A stretch of DNA of 64,000 bases from Planococcus citri (GCF_950023065.1 NC_088680.1:69043350-69107349), one strand, 5' to 3'; shown: positions 1 through 12,600, counted from the first letter of the stretch. The notes: generated by a model not told the origin, from the sequence alone. Numbers and translations are program-made.

Positions 1-604
1 TTACTTCTGCGCCAGGAGGAGCACTAAAAAGAAAACTTTATGATCACCCAGTGACCGATTTCGCTCTTTTTTTAAATACTGAAGTATGGGACCCAGAGGA
101 CGATTTCTAAACACATTTCAGCTACCTAAATAGACGATTGGTGGTCCTGCGGGATTGAAATTCTCTAAAATGGTCCAAAAAGTCGCATGATTGTATTATT
201 AGTGAAAAAATCTAATAATCCGTGATTGTTGGGCCATTCCAGGCCAAATTAGCCCAGTTTTGGGTTCAGGTTCCTCCCATTTTCCTCAATTTTTTTTTAT
301 AGGTTGCTCAACTTGTAAAAGAAAAAGGCTAGACACTGTTATTGGTCCTCAAACTTCATGGGACGGGAAGGGTGAGGTTTGTTTTTCATTCAGTATTTGA
401 CATTTTTCGTCATAATGCGCAACTTTTGAGCTGAAAAATAAATCAGCTTGGGAAATTTCAAAAGTGATTAAATATTATGTAGTTTCAAAAATGATTGTGC
501 AACGTTTTGTAATAGTGAGAGTTAGAATAACTAGTAGAAAGAAGGAGAGTGATAATGACTGTGTATGAGAGAAATTCCTATAATTTTGTGTTAGGCAAAT
601 TCTA
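1..604. other. Non-genic flank, no feature recognised
   Basis: AT-rich sequence with short A/T runs. I see no splice-flanked open frame, no repeat termini and no RNA gene. The minus-strand open frame that enters this stretch from 885 belongs to the retroelement at 617-1030 and runs into flanking sequence. Confidence 0.5.
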
Positions 605-1042
605 AGAAATATTCGTCGTCGTCGTTTCCTTATACGCGGTAGACCTGTTGGCCTGTCTGCTGCGGTGTGGAACCTGTTGAGGATGAGCCTGAGGTATCCG
701 TGAGTTTCCTCCTTGGTCTCCCTCTGCTTCTCTTCCCCGTTGGTGTATATTGACCAGTTTCCGAATTTGTATTTCCTTTCGTTAGCGTGTGTTTTTATTT
801 TAATCAGGGGTTCACCTCCGCCTGGGATCCTATAGTTCCATCCATTTTCTGTTGTTTGTGAGTTTTGAGTAAGGTTGGTTTTCATCTGACTTGGTTACCA
901 GCCATGCCAGATATATCACGGTGATAGGGCTGCTATCTAGGCCTCCGTGCTTGCCTGGTCCTCTTTTAGTCGCCTTTTACGACAGGCAGAGGGTACCATA
1001 AGGATATTCTTAACCCGTCCCTACACGGGGAGAAATATTCGT
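605..1042 (-). mobile_element. Internally deleted non-LTR retroelement, copy 1
   Basis: The element body is 617-1030, read on the minus strand, and is flanked by the 12-bp direct repeat AGAAATATTCGT (605-616 and 1031-1042), a typical target-site duplication of target-primed reverse transcription. The 5' end (1030 downwards) starts CCCCGTGTAGGGACGGG and contains CCTGTCGTAAAAGGCGACT. The 3' end is a short ACG repeat. The translated body joins a 5' head (…KYKFGNW) directly to the element's 3' segment (YTNGEEKQRETKEE…), so endonuclease and reverse transcriptase are missing. The same head and tail occur in the 52574-57182 copy. This is a non-autonomous, SINE-sized derivative of a LINE, mobilised in trans by inference. 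It cannot encode an enzyme. Confidence 0.85.
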
Positions 1043-2060
1043 TAAGAGGGAAATATTTCTTAGATGCCTGCTTAGCTCAAGATGGAGAGACTTAGTCAAT
1101 CAAACTACACTATTCACTTAGAACAATCCTTGATTATCTTTTAATTAAATGAAATGATAACGCAAGGAGCAATTATGTACAATTAGTTTAATCAAGAATA
1201 TATACATAGTTGAGCAAAGTGTACCAAATAATTTACAAGAGTCTAAACGTAAATTTCTGTATTGCCACGAGATTCGATGGCAACAGCATAACTGGCCAAG
1301 ATTATGCGGCAAGATTACAACACACGCGAGCTATGCTCAGAAGATTGGTATAAGGGTGAATTAAAGTACATATAGAAGCAAAGTAAAACAGCTTCTTAGG
1401 TAAAATAGATCAATTGATAGATGATTAACACATCTTCATCTACCAATAGATACAATTACGCACGATATATTATTAACGTAATTAGATTAATTAAGGGTGC
1501 ACGTAACCCTGAATGAAAGGATACACGATTACCTAGGATGGTCTGAGTACATTTCTGTTTTGTCTGTTCACATTGCCTGCCTCTCCCTGGCAACCCCAAT
1601 AATAGTCGCTTTGGCAGGTCTGGGTCGGAGTTCCATTTCTGTGGAGACAAAGGCTCAGATTTCCGGATAAATCTGGCCAGTGACTAAAAAAGTACCACGA
1701 TCTTACGCGGGAAATTAACGAAGATCGCGCTATTTAAAATAGTACCATGTCCGTACGAGGAAATTAACGACGCGACACGTTATAAGTACAAAAATTACCA
1801 TCTATGGATGGGTACAACGAATGTGTGGTTTCCAGAGAGCCAAGGCAGGGCTCCCAGGTCACCTATTTAGCTGGTTAGAGCTTAAGAGAAACTATCGTGA
1901 ACTCGTTACTTTTAAGACTGATTTTTTAAGGAATACAAAGCTGGAGCTGAACCTCAGCTTCGACAGAATTGTCGCATGATAGCCTTGAGCGCGCCCCTAC
2001 AGTAAGATTCGCGTAATCTTGCCTAAGGTCGGCAAGATCATAAAACTACGTTGAGGAGAA
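1043..2060. other. Unassigned intermediate-GC segment
   Basis: No gene is recognised. Two similar blocks of about 50 bp lie at 1690-1730 and 1740-1780; both share a 'gtacca' start and 'gaaattaacga'. This local duplication could belong to an old LTR or DNA element, but I find no matching termini or target duplication. The minus-strand open frame at 1456-1650 has no domain I recognise. Confidence 0.35.
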
Positions 2061-2289
2061 ATTATGTTAAGACCACGTATAGGCGGTCAGGGCAGTCCTG
2101 CTCATCACTGTTTCACAAGTTCAAAGTTGAACTTTTTTGGGAAACTCTTATTTTCAAAAGCTTTCCTGAATTTGGAGCTAGAATTTGAAAATGAGAAAGA
2201 AAACCGGAAAGAAAGCAATTTTTATGAAATATACGACTACGAATTTTTCATCGGGAGATTTTCAAAGCCATGGAGAGTGTGACCGAGGT

Positions 2290-2450
2290 GAGTAGGGGGG
2301 GGGGGGTGTAAATCCCCAAACTTTTGGCCAAAATGTAAAATATGGTGTGACATATCGTTTTACACGTTTTCGAGAGTGCTGAATACGAATATAAATTCAT
2401 TTTTTCAATTTGATGCCTGCGACGCCCTCTTCAGCTCCCCCTCCCCCCAT
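2290..2450 (-). repeat. Dispersed repeat, inverted copy
   Basis: The reverse complement carries 'tattcgtattcagca' followed by 'tcgaaaacgt' and 'aaacgat.tgtcaca'. The same string occurs at about 49640-49700 and 57545-57600 in the gene-array flanks, so this is a third, inverted copy of a moderately repeated element. A run of G precedes it at 2296-2306. Element class unknown. Confidence 0.55.
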
Positions 2451-3540
2451 GTCCTGAAAATAGAATACTTGAATAATTGAAGTCTTGAAACATATTTGTT
2501 TTTTCGAAAATTTTCCGAGTGATCCTCCCTTATTCGATAAGAAAGCTCCCTTGATACGCTAGAATAATGTTGGTCCTTTTATATAGAGGTCCCCAAAATT
2601 GAGTAGAATCGAAAGAATCAAATGAAATGTAAATTTGAAGGTCGTTGAATTTTTTTCAATCTGAATTTGTGCGCAAAAAAAGTTGAAATCTCTTTTGCTC
2701 CATCCCCCTCGCAACGCCTCGGAAAGAGATTAGGAAACCTAACTTTTATTTTTACTGAGTGGGGGGAGGAGTGCTTTTCTGATGGAAATGGACTATCATC
2801 ATTCTTCTCGTATTTTTGGAGAGAGAGAGGGGAAAGGAAGGAGGGTGGGAGGGAGGGAGGGAGGTTGAAAAATAATAAATTGTAAGAACTTTTCTAATGA
2901 AAATGGACCAAACCCAAAAATTATTGTAATGTAGGTTAACATATTAAAATTTCATTTTTTTGTTGTATTTTTTGAGAACTGTGGAGGCTTTCTGGCGCGA
3001 CTTTATTTCAAGTTGGAGGATTGAAATTTTCAGGGGCGTATCTTTTTCATATAAAAACCACCAACTTTAGATTGTGGAAGCGTAAAAATTGCAAAAAATT
3101 GTTCACAAGTATGAAATAATAATCATTCTAATTTTCACTATCCTACTTTTGTCAATTTTTTCCCCAACAGAAGTGCCAAAGAATCCTACTTTTTTTTGTC
3201 AAAACTGATGATGATTCGTTTTTATTCGAATTGCAAAAAGATGTCTAATTTTTTTTGCCAAAATGGGTTGTCTTTTGTGAAATGAAATTGTGTGTTTTTT
3301 TTGCCAAAATTTTCGTCATTTTCTCGATTGAACTTTGAAAGTAATCTGTTCATTTTTATTCTGTTTTATTTTCATTATTTAATTTTGAATTTCTCATTTT
3401 TTTTAAATGTTGTATTTTATAATGAAAAAGTTTGACGTGGAAAAATTCTGACTTGAATAAATTTTTGCCCCTACCCTCTCCAGTTCATTGATACACTTCG
3501 AAAAATGTCTTGCCAAACGTCCTGTTTCTGCACGTAGTCT
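2451..3540. other. AT-rich non-genic stretch with purine tract
   Basis: Long T and A runs with scattered 'gccaaaat' words of the minisatellite family described at 9590-10130. A GA-rich tract lies at 2818-2865. No convincing gene. Confidence 0.4.
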
Positions 3541-3574
3541 CGCTTGTTACTTATATGTTTATGTACATCTTTAG

Positions 3575-3680
3575 AGGAGTTCGCAAGCAATGTCCCATAA
3601 GAAGGATCGACTCGACACGTGAACTCAAACCTTTCTTATACACCACACAGCTGAACCAGCAGCCTCGTAGATATTTACAG
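3575..3680 (+). other. Weak candidate exon
   Basis: An acceptor-like 'catctttag' precedes 3575 and a donor-like CAG|GTACCT follows 3680. One frame stays open for the whole 106 nt (1 nt plus 35 codons; begins GVRKQCPIRR, ends PRRYLQ). The base composition is more balanced than the AT-rich flanks. There is no homology I recognise and no demonstrated neighbour exon, so it may be chance. If real it would belong to a plus-strand gene, possibly the one with exons at 28050 and 39221, though an intermediate exon would be needed to satisfy phase. Confidence 0.2.
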
Positions 3681-3769
3681 GTACCTAATGGAACTAGTAT
3701 CTCCGTTAATATTATAAAGTATTCTCTACGGTTAAAACCGCAACCATCGGACCATCCAAAGTGTATATA

Positions 3770-4260
3770 AATTCGCACACAGAGACCCGGATGGGATACA
3801 GAAGAAGAGGAAGAAGAAGAACGAGGAGGAGATTCAGCACAACAAGCTTGGATATAGGTAGTATGGACAAGGCGCTACCTAAAGTTGGTGTGAACTTAAT
3901 TAAATATTGTATTCTCAAGCAAGCTCGCTATACCATACCGTAGAATGGTTATACTGCTACCTTTTCTAGAACAGTAAGTAGCAGCAGCAGCCGAAGCAGC
4001 AGCATAGAGTAGGACCAAGTTCGGCCATCAGTAAAACGCTGTGCACACGGTCTAGCAACCGCAGCTAAGGCGGCGCCGGCAGCAGCTCGGCGTACTAACC
4101 TTTCAATTTAGATTGCCATTTTAAAATAGAGGTACGTAGCTAGAGCTACGCGTAGAAGGCGGCTTACGATGACGATGAAGGGGCTGCGGAGAAACGCGAG
4201 GCGGCGAGGGCGACCCACCAAGACCATTTCATTTACATCTTGCAAAGCGTATTAGGGCAC
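3770..4260. other. GC-richer block with AGC/AGA triplet repeats
   Basis: Contains GAAGAA- and AGCAGC-type triplet tracts (3800-3835, 3970-4000) and CpG-rich sequence up to 4260 (for example 'ggcggcgccggcagcagc'). Composition differs sharply from the AT-rich surroundings, as expected of a conserved regulatory or untranslated segment. I found no supported coding frame. Confidence 0.3.
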
Positions 4261-5982
4261 CATCCTTCGTGAAAATGCCAACTTATATTAATATGAGGAA
4301 CCGTTTTACGTTAAATACCTTAATTAACGTACGTGCACTATAGACCCCTATATACGATGGTGCTGTTTCTGTACAACTCGTATATAGTAGGTAGGTATGG
4401 TATACCGTGCCATATATCTATGTAATGTACACATATTCTACGGTATACCTACGTATAGTGCTTTTTCTTCTTACACGAGATTTTATTATGTGCCATGGCC
4501 GTACACCCACGTGCACGAAAGTACACGATTTAGTGGTTTTGATGTTCTCATTCTCATCAAATAGATTCCTATAGGCCTTGTTTTTCAAATCTTGAGTTTT
4601 CCACTGGATCAGAAACATGGCAGAATGATTTTCTGACTCATAAAACACTTCGTTTTCAAGTTGTACTGCTTTTAAGTTTTAGTACATAGAAAGGGTACTC
4701 CCGGGTAAAATAGATGGAATGCACCTGTCCTCAGATTTTTGAAATTTTAATGAAACATTGTTGGGTACTGTTTGAAAAAATTTTGGAACCAAAAAAATTT
4801 TCCCTGCCCTACCCCCTTGCCCACAATGACGAGAAACCGCCTTTTTCGAGGGAAAATCATACTTCATCGAGTTTTGAATAAAAAGTTTTGAATTCACCTA
4901 AAATATATGGGGGAGACATGAGTCTAGCAACGTGAATTTTTTTCAAGGTGGTATTGACAAAAGAAAATTTGAAACCGCCATATTTTCGAACCTAATTCAA
5001 GCACGTGAAATTTTTTTCTTTCAAAAGTAAACCTGTATTAGTACGAGTGCTATTATTGGATTTTTTTTTTCAAATTTTTCCTTTAGGTGGATCCCTTGAA
5101 AAACTCAAAAAAACACTCAAAAATGTGTTTTTTAATGGCATGACACCACCAAAAAGCGATAGTGCCAGTGATGTAGTTTTGAAATTTTGCAGAGAGCCTC
5201 TAAAAACAGTAGAAAATCAGACAGCTTCTTGAAAACTATATTTTGAGCCCATAGGCACCCCAATTTTGGGGCAAAAAAAGATTGACAATATGGATAGTAT
5301 CATTTTAAAAAATATATATTTTCTTATAATCTCGTAGTCCTGCAGTGAGGGGCCCCTTCCGCAGGAGTACTACCAGTACAATCTCAAGTTTTGGGGGAGG
5401 GTGATGTAAATTCTAATACTAAATGACAAACTTGATACTTACTAAAATTTAGCTATAAAAACTGTATACAACTTGAGCTAAGCTGAGATTGAGAGTATTT
5501 TAATTTTGATTAAAACTAGGAGGGGGAGGGGACAGTTCTGCCACCCAGTGGTCCTGGCACCTGGGTAAGTGGGGGGTCACAGTTTTGGTTGGGACTGCTG
5601 ACCCACCCCCAAGCACCAGGCCAATGGCCCGGAGCTCCTAGGGAATATACCAGAATTGCTCCCACAACTTCAGGGTCAAGGGAGTGGGCACCCTAGCCTA
5701 AAATACCTCAGAAAGAGATCTCCTATAGCAGGATTGTCCAAAAAGATATTGTGAAAGTGGGAATACTCGGCCCCACCTTACATAATAGATAAAGTTGGAG
5801 TAATTTTAAATGCTAAGGATGGACACATTGGACACATACCATAGGATTCTTCCATCCTTCAACTTAATGTAGTGCTATAATATACACCCATTGTACTAGG
5901 TATGTAAATTAAATTTTATAAGTTGAGGTTGGGGAGAATATTTGATAATTTGTTACACTGTTATAGCTATTTACAAGTAATA
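4261..5982. other. Non-genic stretch
   Basis: AT-rich sequence with TA-dinucleotide-rich parts at 4330-4450. A moderately GC-rich segment at 5340-5700 contains C/G-rich words (ggggcccc, cccacccccaag) but no long open frame. I see no gene here. Confidence 0.35.
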
Positions 5983-6367
5983 TTAATAATTAGTTTTAGA
6001 GCGGGTGTTGGGGGAGGCCCAATTACACACCTTCATGTTGATTGGTGGTATCTCCCTAAATTCTCTCACAATGATTGACTGTATCTGGCCCCAGTCAAGC
6101 TGGTCCAGCCCCACATCCAATCCGTGGGATAGCGAGTTTTTTGATTTTTTGACTAGTACATGCCACTTCCCCCACATTGTGTGGTTGGGTCAGTAGCATC
6201 TCTCTACCTCCAAAGTGGTGGATGAAGTCCCTCACTATCCCAGCAGGTGTTCTGAGGTCTTGGCTGACACAGTGTATCAGTGCAAATGAGGGGCCTTGTA
6301 GAAATATGTCTTCATTGGCTTCCTCTAGTGTGCGTAGGCCGTTGGACTCAACTGCTGTTGAAGCCAT
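5983..6367 (-). pseudogene. Macro-domain (OARD1/TARG1-like ADP-ribose hydrolase) pseudogene
   Basis: Read on the minus strand from an ATG at 6367 (MASTAVES), the frame gives ALIHCVSQDLR, then AGIVRDF and FGG, LLTQ, NVGEVA, and after a gap KLAIPRIGCG. This is the order of motifs in macro domains of the OARD1/TARG1/ALC1-like type, which bind ADP-ribose and remove it from proteins. Family members carry about 45 further residues between the GEVA motif and the PRIGCG loop; here the two are almost adjacent (VACTSQKIKKLAIPRIG). At the G run near 6103-6109 one extra base shifts the frame. The C-terminal helix continues in another frame as GLDQLDWGQIQSIIVREF and ends at 5983. A single-base shift plus an internal loss means no active enzyme. 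It has no introns as far as visible, so a retrocopy or a passenger in a mobile element is possible. Confidence 0.72.
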
Positions 6368-6488
6368 ATTATTATACATACGAATCAAACCCAGTGAACA
6401 CAAATATATTGAGGTTGAATTTGCAATTGGACCCTTCTAAGGGTACATTGTGGGAGGGGGATTGTCCAAAAAATTGAGTTTGTTGGAG

Positions 6489-7385
6489 TACCGAATATCG
6501 ACCCCCTCCGTAAATCTGACCACCCCTCTAACTCGTCTGATAATCCCACAAAATTTTTGGAAAGACATTTTTCTTATTCCTTTTTCGCAGAAAAAGCGAA
6601 TGAGACCAAAATCACCCCTGTAAAGCCAAATGGTGAGAAATGACAAGCAAGAAATGAAAATCAGAAAGTCAACATTAAATTTTTAATTTTATTTGAAGTA
6701 AGCTTGTGAAAATAGTTTTTGGCAGATAAACTTTGTGTTAATTTTTATTTAAAGCTGACACTTGAACGAATAATTAGTGCTAATTACTTTTTGGATAATT
6801 TCAACGGTGAGTTTTCAAATTTCTGGTCAAAGTTACTTTCATGAAGTGCCCTAAATTCGACCCCCCATTGTTTTGACAATTTCAAGACTTTGTTTTTTGA
6901 TACAGACATGCTAAAAAGTGAACAAAAATCGTAAGAAATGGCCAGTAAAATGTTCTAAGGTACTTTTATGTTGATATGTCAAGTAATAAATATTTGTTTT
7001 AATATGTAGGTATCTTCAGATTGTGATTTTGGCGTTTTTTACTCATTGTAACTTTCAACACGTTTTTTGAGAGGGTTGATATTAGGGTCACTTTTTTTTG
7101 GGTAAGTGACCAATTTTCATTATTTGTAAAAAAATGTTCTAAATACTAAATATTCAGGTATTAAGTAATAAATATTTGTTTTAACGCCTTCAGACTTTGA
7201 TTTTGGTGTTTTTTTTACTCATTTTTAACACTTTTTTTTAGGGAGTCGATATTTGGGTCACTTTTTTTTTGTTGAATTTTTGAACTAGTAGACATGTCAA
7301 GCTATCGTTTAAGCCATTGCAGACATTTTTTGCACAATTACCATGGTGATTTACATATAAACTAAAGGGGGGTCGATATTCGGTA
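6489..7385. mobile_element. MITE with CCGAATATCGACCCCC termini, TA duplication
   Basis: Terminal inverted repeats CCGAATATCGACCCCC (6491-6506) and the mirrored GGGGGTCGATATTCGG ending at 7383 are each bounded by TA (6489-6490, 7384-7385), as expected for Tc1/mariner-type insertions. The 893-bp interior is AT-rich and repeats a 'gtcgatatt.gggtcactttttttt' unit (about 7075-7110 and 7235-7275). No transposase frame is present, so it is non-autonomous. Confidence 0.7.
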
Positions 7386-7389
7386 CCAT

Positions 7390-8099
7390 TACCCTTATGC
7401 CATGATCAAGAAATTGCATGATATAAATAGCGCTATAATGGAGCATTTTTCATAAAAAAATTCAACTTCTGGGCAACCCACCTCCTCCTCGAATGTGTCA
7501 TGATGCCGAAATATTTGAAGATACCATTCTTAAAACTGAGGAAATATTTTGGAACGCACTCGGTGTTTGATTTTTCTGTCATTATTGCCAACTTGGAAAA
7601 ATCGAAAAATTGTCCTTAATTTTTGGCGATTTTTCTCGATGTTGAATCAGTCCAAAAAAGTCGTCGTTTTGAACTAAAGCAAGAAGCTTCCTTCAAATTG
7701 GAGGTGGAGTTGCAGAATCGAATTGAAAATTCACTTCTAGATGGTAATTTGACTCGGCGAGTTCGGTGCAATGAACTCTAATTATAGATAATGATTCATT
7801 TAGACGATATTTTTCAGATATGTTGACAAATCTCATCTCAGTTTCCTAATTGAACCATCTCGAAGATGCCCAATACATTCAAAAACAGCAAATTCTTCGC
7901 CAATTATAACCCATAAAATATAGGACCCTTCTAGAGATGAAAAATACTTTCATAACAAGTTAAACAAACACGTCTACAGCTCTGCTCCACTCAACATTAG
8001 TTCTCACTCGTCCGCAACGAGTCATTTCGAGCCTAGAAGATGTAAATTTAGACGTTATTTTGCATATAGGAATATAGGATGGATGAAGTGAAGCTCACT
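7390..8099. other. Non-genic stretch
   Basis: AT-rich single-copy-looking sequence. No open frame with recognisable content, no repeat termini found. Confidence 0.35.
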
Positions 8100-8850
8100 C
8101 GCCTCGAGCATATCTGCTCATTAATCACAGCCCCGCCACCACCGCCACATTCACGCTCGCGTTCATCTTATTAATATTCTAATTTAACTAAGAAGCAGGG
8201 AGACTCGCGAAAGGCTCGCTGTGGACTTTGGAAAATGAGAAAAAAAAGGTCATCGAGAGAGATAGCGCGTGAAAAAAAGGGGTAGAACGAAGAGATACCC
8301 GATACAAAAAGGAGCGCAGATAATGGATAAAATACGTTAAGATGTTTTTCCCTATATATACGAGTACGAGTATTCGCTTCGTCCTCGTTCTCGGCATCGT
8401 CGTTTTATTTATACAACTAAACGGCTCGAACACGATGGTGGCGTGAGCCAAGTGCGGCGCAATTCACCCTTTGATAAAACGTGCGTAGTACGACGAGCAC
8501 GAGGGGGCGAAAACAACGCCGCCGCGCCGCGGTCAAGAAAAAAAGAAGAATTTCTTTTTCTTTCTCAAAAGAGGGGTTTCGACCGGAGAACTCGTTTTTT
8601 CAACCGTGCACGACGAGCAGCAAGGGCGCAGCGGCCGAATGAGGGTTTTTTGCACCTCGATCCGCACTCCGTCTTCATCGTCGCTGCCCACCACCGCCTC
8701 CATCGCCATCGAAAACGTTAATCTTGCCAGTTTTTCGCTAACAAACTACCCTTTTTTCGCAGAACCGGGGTATGTGCGCTGACCAGGGCGAGGGTCGCGG
8801 GGAAAGACCTTTATAAGAACGGGACCATTACAAAGGAAGCCGTTAAGCTA
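8100..8850. other. CpG-rich block, possible regulatory region
   Basis: Contains CpG-dense words such as 'cgccgccgcgccgcgg' (8516-8531) and 'caccaccgcc' tracts in an otherwise AT-rich region. An acceptor-like pyrimidine tract ends in 'ttcgcag' at 8762, followed by a frame open for about 40 codons, but no clear donor follows. Could be a promoter, 5' leader or conserved enhancer. No gene is claimed. Confidence 0.3.
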
Positions 8851-9010
8851 TTTTTCTTTCTTGTTAATGCCTTCGCGTTATTTTAGACTGCTTTGCTTTC
8901 CTCCGGCTATGCCACTTCTCATAGTCAGTGTATGTATTTTGGCGAATACGTGCACGACCGAATTTTCTATACTCGGATCCCTTCCGAAGCTTTCTCCAAC
9001 GTGGACGTCA

Positions 9011-9034
9011 TCGTTGTTGTTGTTGTTGTTGTTG
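9011..9034. repeat. (GTT)n microsatellite
   Basis: A run of GTT/TTG triplets of roughly 24 bp. It produces Val/Leu runs in spurious open frames. Confidence 0.8.
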
Positions 9035-9589
9035 ATTTTGTTCCCGAAATCATTAAACTCTTTCTAAAGGTTTTCCCCGCTCAAAGTTCTATGTACTATA
9101 CCTATCTCTCATTCTGTACTGATCATATCGAATAAGAAATTTAAAATTTATGCATGAATTTTGAACCTATGACTACATATTTTGGTCTGCAGAGATGCCT
9201 ATTTTAGTACATACGTATGTACCTATTCATTTTTCCGTTCCTTGTGCCAAATTTGAAAATTTGTGAATTGAGGTAGCTCTCATTTGCACTTATGGAATTT
9301 TTTTCTTACGCTCATGAGAAAAAGGAAGCATTATTACCTACACAGAAATTGAAAATTGAAAACAATTATTTGACTTTAAATTCATTTCAGCGTATTGATT
9401 TTTTTCAACTTGAGGGCATCTCTCTCTATGAGGGATTATTGTTGCATGAGGTGTCAAGGGAACAGAAGTTCTCGAAAAGTATATTACTTATTTAGAAGAA
9501 TCCTGACCCAGAGATTGGAATTTTCAACAAAAAAAGTTACAGTTGTTTTATTTTTCTCATCTTTGAGGAGCTGTTATTATTATTAAGAT

Positions 9590-10130
9590 TTTAACATTTT
9601 TTGCGAGATTTCAAAAAAAGTCTCGTTTTTTTTTCTCGCAATATCGCTTTTTTGATAAAAATTCGAAAATAAAAAGTACTTATCACTTTTTTCCTCAATA
9701 ATTGCCAAAAAGTCTCGTTATTTGCCAGAAATTGAAGAAACATCTCGATTTTTTGCAATTACTGAAAAATCATATTTTTCCTCCCAAAAATTGAGCAACC
9801 CAAAGTTTAGCTTTTTGCCAAAAATCACCAAAACGTACAGTTTTTTTCCAAGTTGCAAAATAGTCCACCTTTTTTGAAGAAGATTGCGAAAAAATATTAC
9901 TTTTTTTGCCGATTGGTGCTAAAATTGTGGAAGTCATTCTTTATACTTAGAAGCAAAAACGCTGTTTTTTTAAGCATTACAAAAATTAATTAAAAATTCC
10001 CGCTTTTCAAAATTACTGTCGAAGTCTTGTTTTTTGCCAAAAGTAGCAAAAATTCTCGTCTAAATGGCTGAAAGTTGTGTTTTTTTTTTTTTAGCAAAAA
10101 GTTCGGAAGAGTGTTGAACAAGAAGTGCGG
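9590..10130 (+). repeat. Degenerate 'CCAAAATT' minisatellite, cluster 1
   Basis: Imperfect units of about 31-40 bp built on 'tttttgccaaaattg.aaaaaagtc'. Several units follow one another with heavy drift (for example 9702-9790, 10005-10060). The same unit recurs in at least five other clusters in the window. Open frames over it are translation artefacts of A/T-rich tandem repeats. Confidence 0.6.
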
Positions 10131-10239
10131 GGGGAGCGTATCTCACCCAAACCCTCTTCCCCAGATAGAAACATTTTGAAAAAAAGTGGAAATTTTTGGA
10201 ATAAGTAAATTGAGTGAATTAGAAACATTTGGAAAATAT

Positions 10240-10600
10240 GGGAAGAATTCGCCCTCGCTTTGTTCGGGTCAGATCATTTTCCTTTTCCGTTCTCTGACCA
10301 AATTTGGAGAGTAGAAAAATTGACTTCTCGTATCAAAAATAATGTTGGATTACTGAAAATTACCAAAATAAGGTTTCTTCACTCCAGTCAAAATTGCCAG
10401 AAAGTCCCAACTTTGGGTAAAATACTCACCAAAAAAAAAAAGTGTCAAGTTATTTTTTATCAAACATTCGTGACCAATTTCTAATTTTTGCCAAAATTGT
10501 TTTTTTTTTTTTTGGAAACATAAAATTTTATACTGAAAAAATTAGGAATTGTGAATTTTTGAGAGCTTTTGCCCTGGCTTTGCTTGGACCTTCATTTCCC
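10240..10600 (+). repeat. 'GCCCTCGCTTTGTTCGGG' dispersed motif, two copies
   Basis: Copies near 10250-10272 ('cgccctcgctttgttcggg') and 10569-10592 ('gccctggctttgcttgga'), each followed by short A/T tracts. A third copy is at 12900-12922. These are the opposite orientation of the motif that recurs in the element at 52827-56447, so this stretch is probably a related relic. Confidence 0.5.
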
Positions 10601-11399
10601 TTTTTGAACATATGTATTATAATTTCCTAAAATTTATTGTTGAAAATTGAAAATGTTGAAATCATAAAAATCAACTTTTTGCATCCATATAAGTAATGAT
10701 GTAATTTTCGTGCTTCGAATTATCAATTTTTCACAGTTTTTGTCCTCGTGGCAATTTTTTACAAATTTTCAAGAATAGAAAAATCAACTTGTAAAATTTT
10801 GGAAACGTAACCATTCGTATAAAATAATCATTTTTGAAAATTTAAAATTATTCAGCATTTTTGTTCCCAACTCCCCCTCCAAAATTTGTTCGAACCACAT
10901 CTGGCCAATGGGCTGGAAAAATCTTTGGTGGGACGAAGGATCTGAGGTAAAAATCTAGAAAAATCTGGTCAAAAAAGTGGGGAAGATTTCATTTTCCTCC
11001 TCCCCTCCGCAACACATCTTTTCGTCACGCCTCTGGCAATGCAACAAAAAGTCTCACTCATTTCCAATTGCGAAAATTCACTTTTTTAAAAAAATTGTAC
11101 AAGTTTCTATCGAGTTCCATTTTTAGATTTCAATTAAAAGCGAAAAAATATTGTATTTTAGGAGAGTTTTTCTTTCATTAAATTTGGTCATACTGAATTT
11201 CAAGTTGAAAAATCTACTTCGCTAAGACGATTCTCTAAAGTATGACCTTTTTCTCCAAGAAAACTTGCAAAATGGCGGTATTTCATTTTGAATCGAGGAA
11301 TCTAAACATCCTGCAGTTGGAAATGGTCCTTAAATAATTTCCCTTCAATTTCTGCACGTTTCCGAGGGAGGATTAGAAGACGATAACGAATTACCGATA

Positions 11400-12600
11400 A
11401 AGACTCGGATGCATGTATGTATGCATGCGAAGGGTATCAAGATAGAGGAACGATACGATGATGGTTGCGTGTACTCGTAGTAATGTTGGCTAATTTGAAT
11501 TTCGCTTGTACTAAAGTAAACTTGGAAAAGAGCGTCATGGGACCAACGCGAGCAGAGAATCGAGAAAGCACGATATTCTGTTTGGGTTCGGGTGTTGGTA
11601 TCTGTCGAGAGAATAAGGATGAAAAGAAGCAGAACTGCGGAGAATAGGAGAAATAAGAGAAAGACAGAATGCAGTAAACGTATATACGAAAAATTGGCGT
11701 TGCTGTTGCTCGCAATAGAGTACCATAGAGTAGACAGAGACGCGGCGTCGAAATAGAGAAAGAGCGTATTTCAAAAGACAGCGATATACCTACCAACCAA
11801 CCAACGTATTACATCCATAACTAGGTATAGCTGAGTAGAGTTGGTAGGTAGGTAGGTAGGTATGTATAGAGAAAAGGCAGCAGCGTGGCGTGGCGCAGCG
11901 CGCTTTTTGAAACGAGAAAGAGAAATAGAGCGAGAGCGGAAGAAAGCCCGTTTAATTAGATGCTGTCCAGGGACTTGTCGGCTGGTTGCAGAAAGAAATA
12001 AGAGGGAAAGCGTCCAGAGTCGGGGCACCGGCACAACACCGGCAACTGGCAAGGGCAGGGTCGTCGAAAAGAGACGCTAAATACAGGATCTCAAAAGCAA
12101 TCTAATTTCCATCCCTTTTGTTTCAAACATTGTACTGGATGCTCGTATGTGGTTATGGGTTTCTCTAGTTTCTAAAGATATACTATATATACGTACGTAT
12201 ATTACGCCGAAATGGCGGAATTGCGGAATTGCCACACGCGCGCCTTTTATACCAAAATTCGCCGTGTATATATACGTGATGGCTCTTCCAGTTCCGTCTC
12301 CTTCCCCCCCCCCCTCACTCACTCACTCCTGGTCTTGGTACGTACAGTCAACCCTATCGTTACTGTTCGTATATAGTATACGTACGAGATACTTAAATTA
12401 CCTGCCCAAATGCATATTCCTATAATATACTTACCGCAGGTTTCTATCTTCGACTTTATCTCCCACTCAATGAGATACTGATACCTTTCTCTCTTCAGCT
12501 TCGGTTCTGTTGGTAGTCGTTTTTAGATTAAATCTCGTTTGTGCTGCCGGTGCTGTACCTAATACCTATTCGTTGGACTCGAATTCACCCATATTCGTGT
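11400..12600. other. Balanced-composition block with microsatellites
   Basis: Contains GGTA repeats (about 11845-11862), CCAACCAACCAA, a C run with CTCACT repeats (12305-12330), and TATA/CGTA-rich tracts. Overlapping open frames occur on both strands without recognisable protein content. Could be regulatory; no gene supported. Confidence 0.35.

Noticed and set aside
8762..8885. Possible exon after a good acceptor
   Set aside because: The open frame runs into a stop without a convincing donor, and no partner exon was found.
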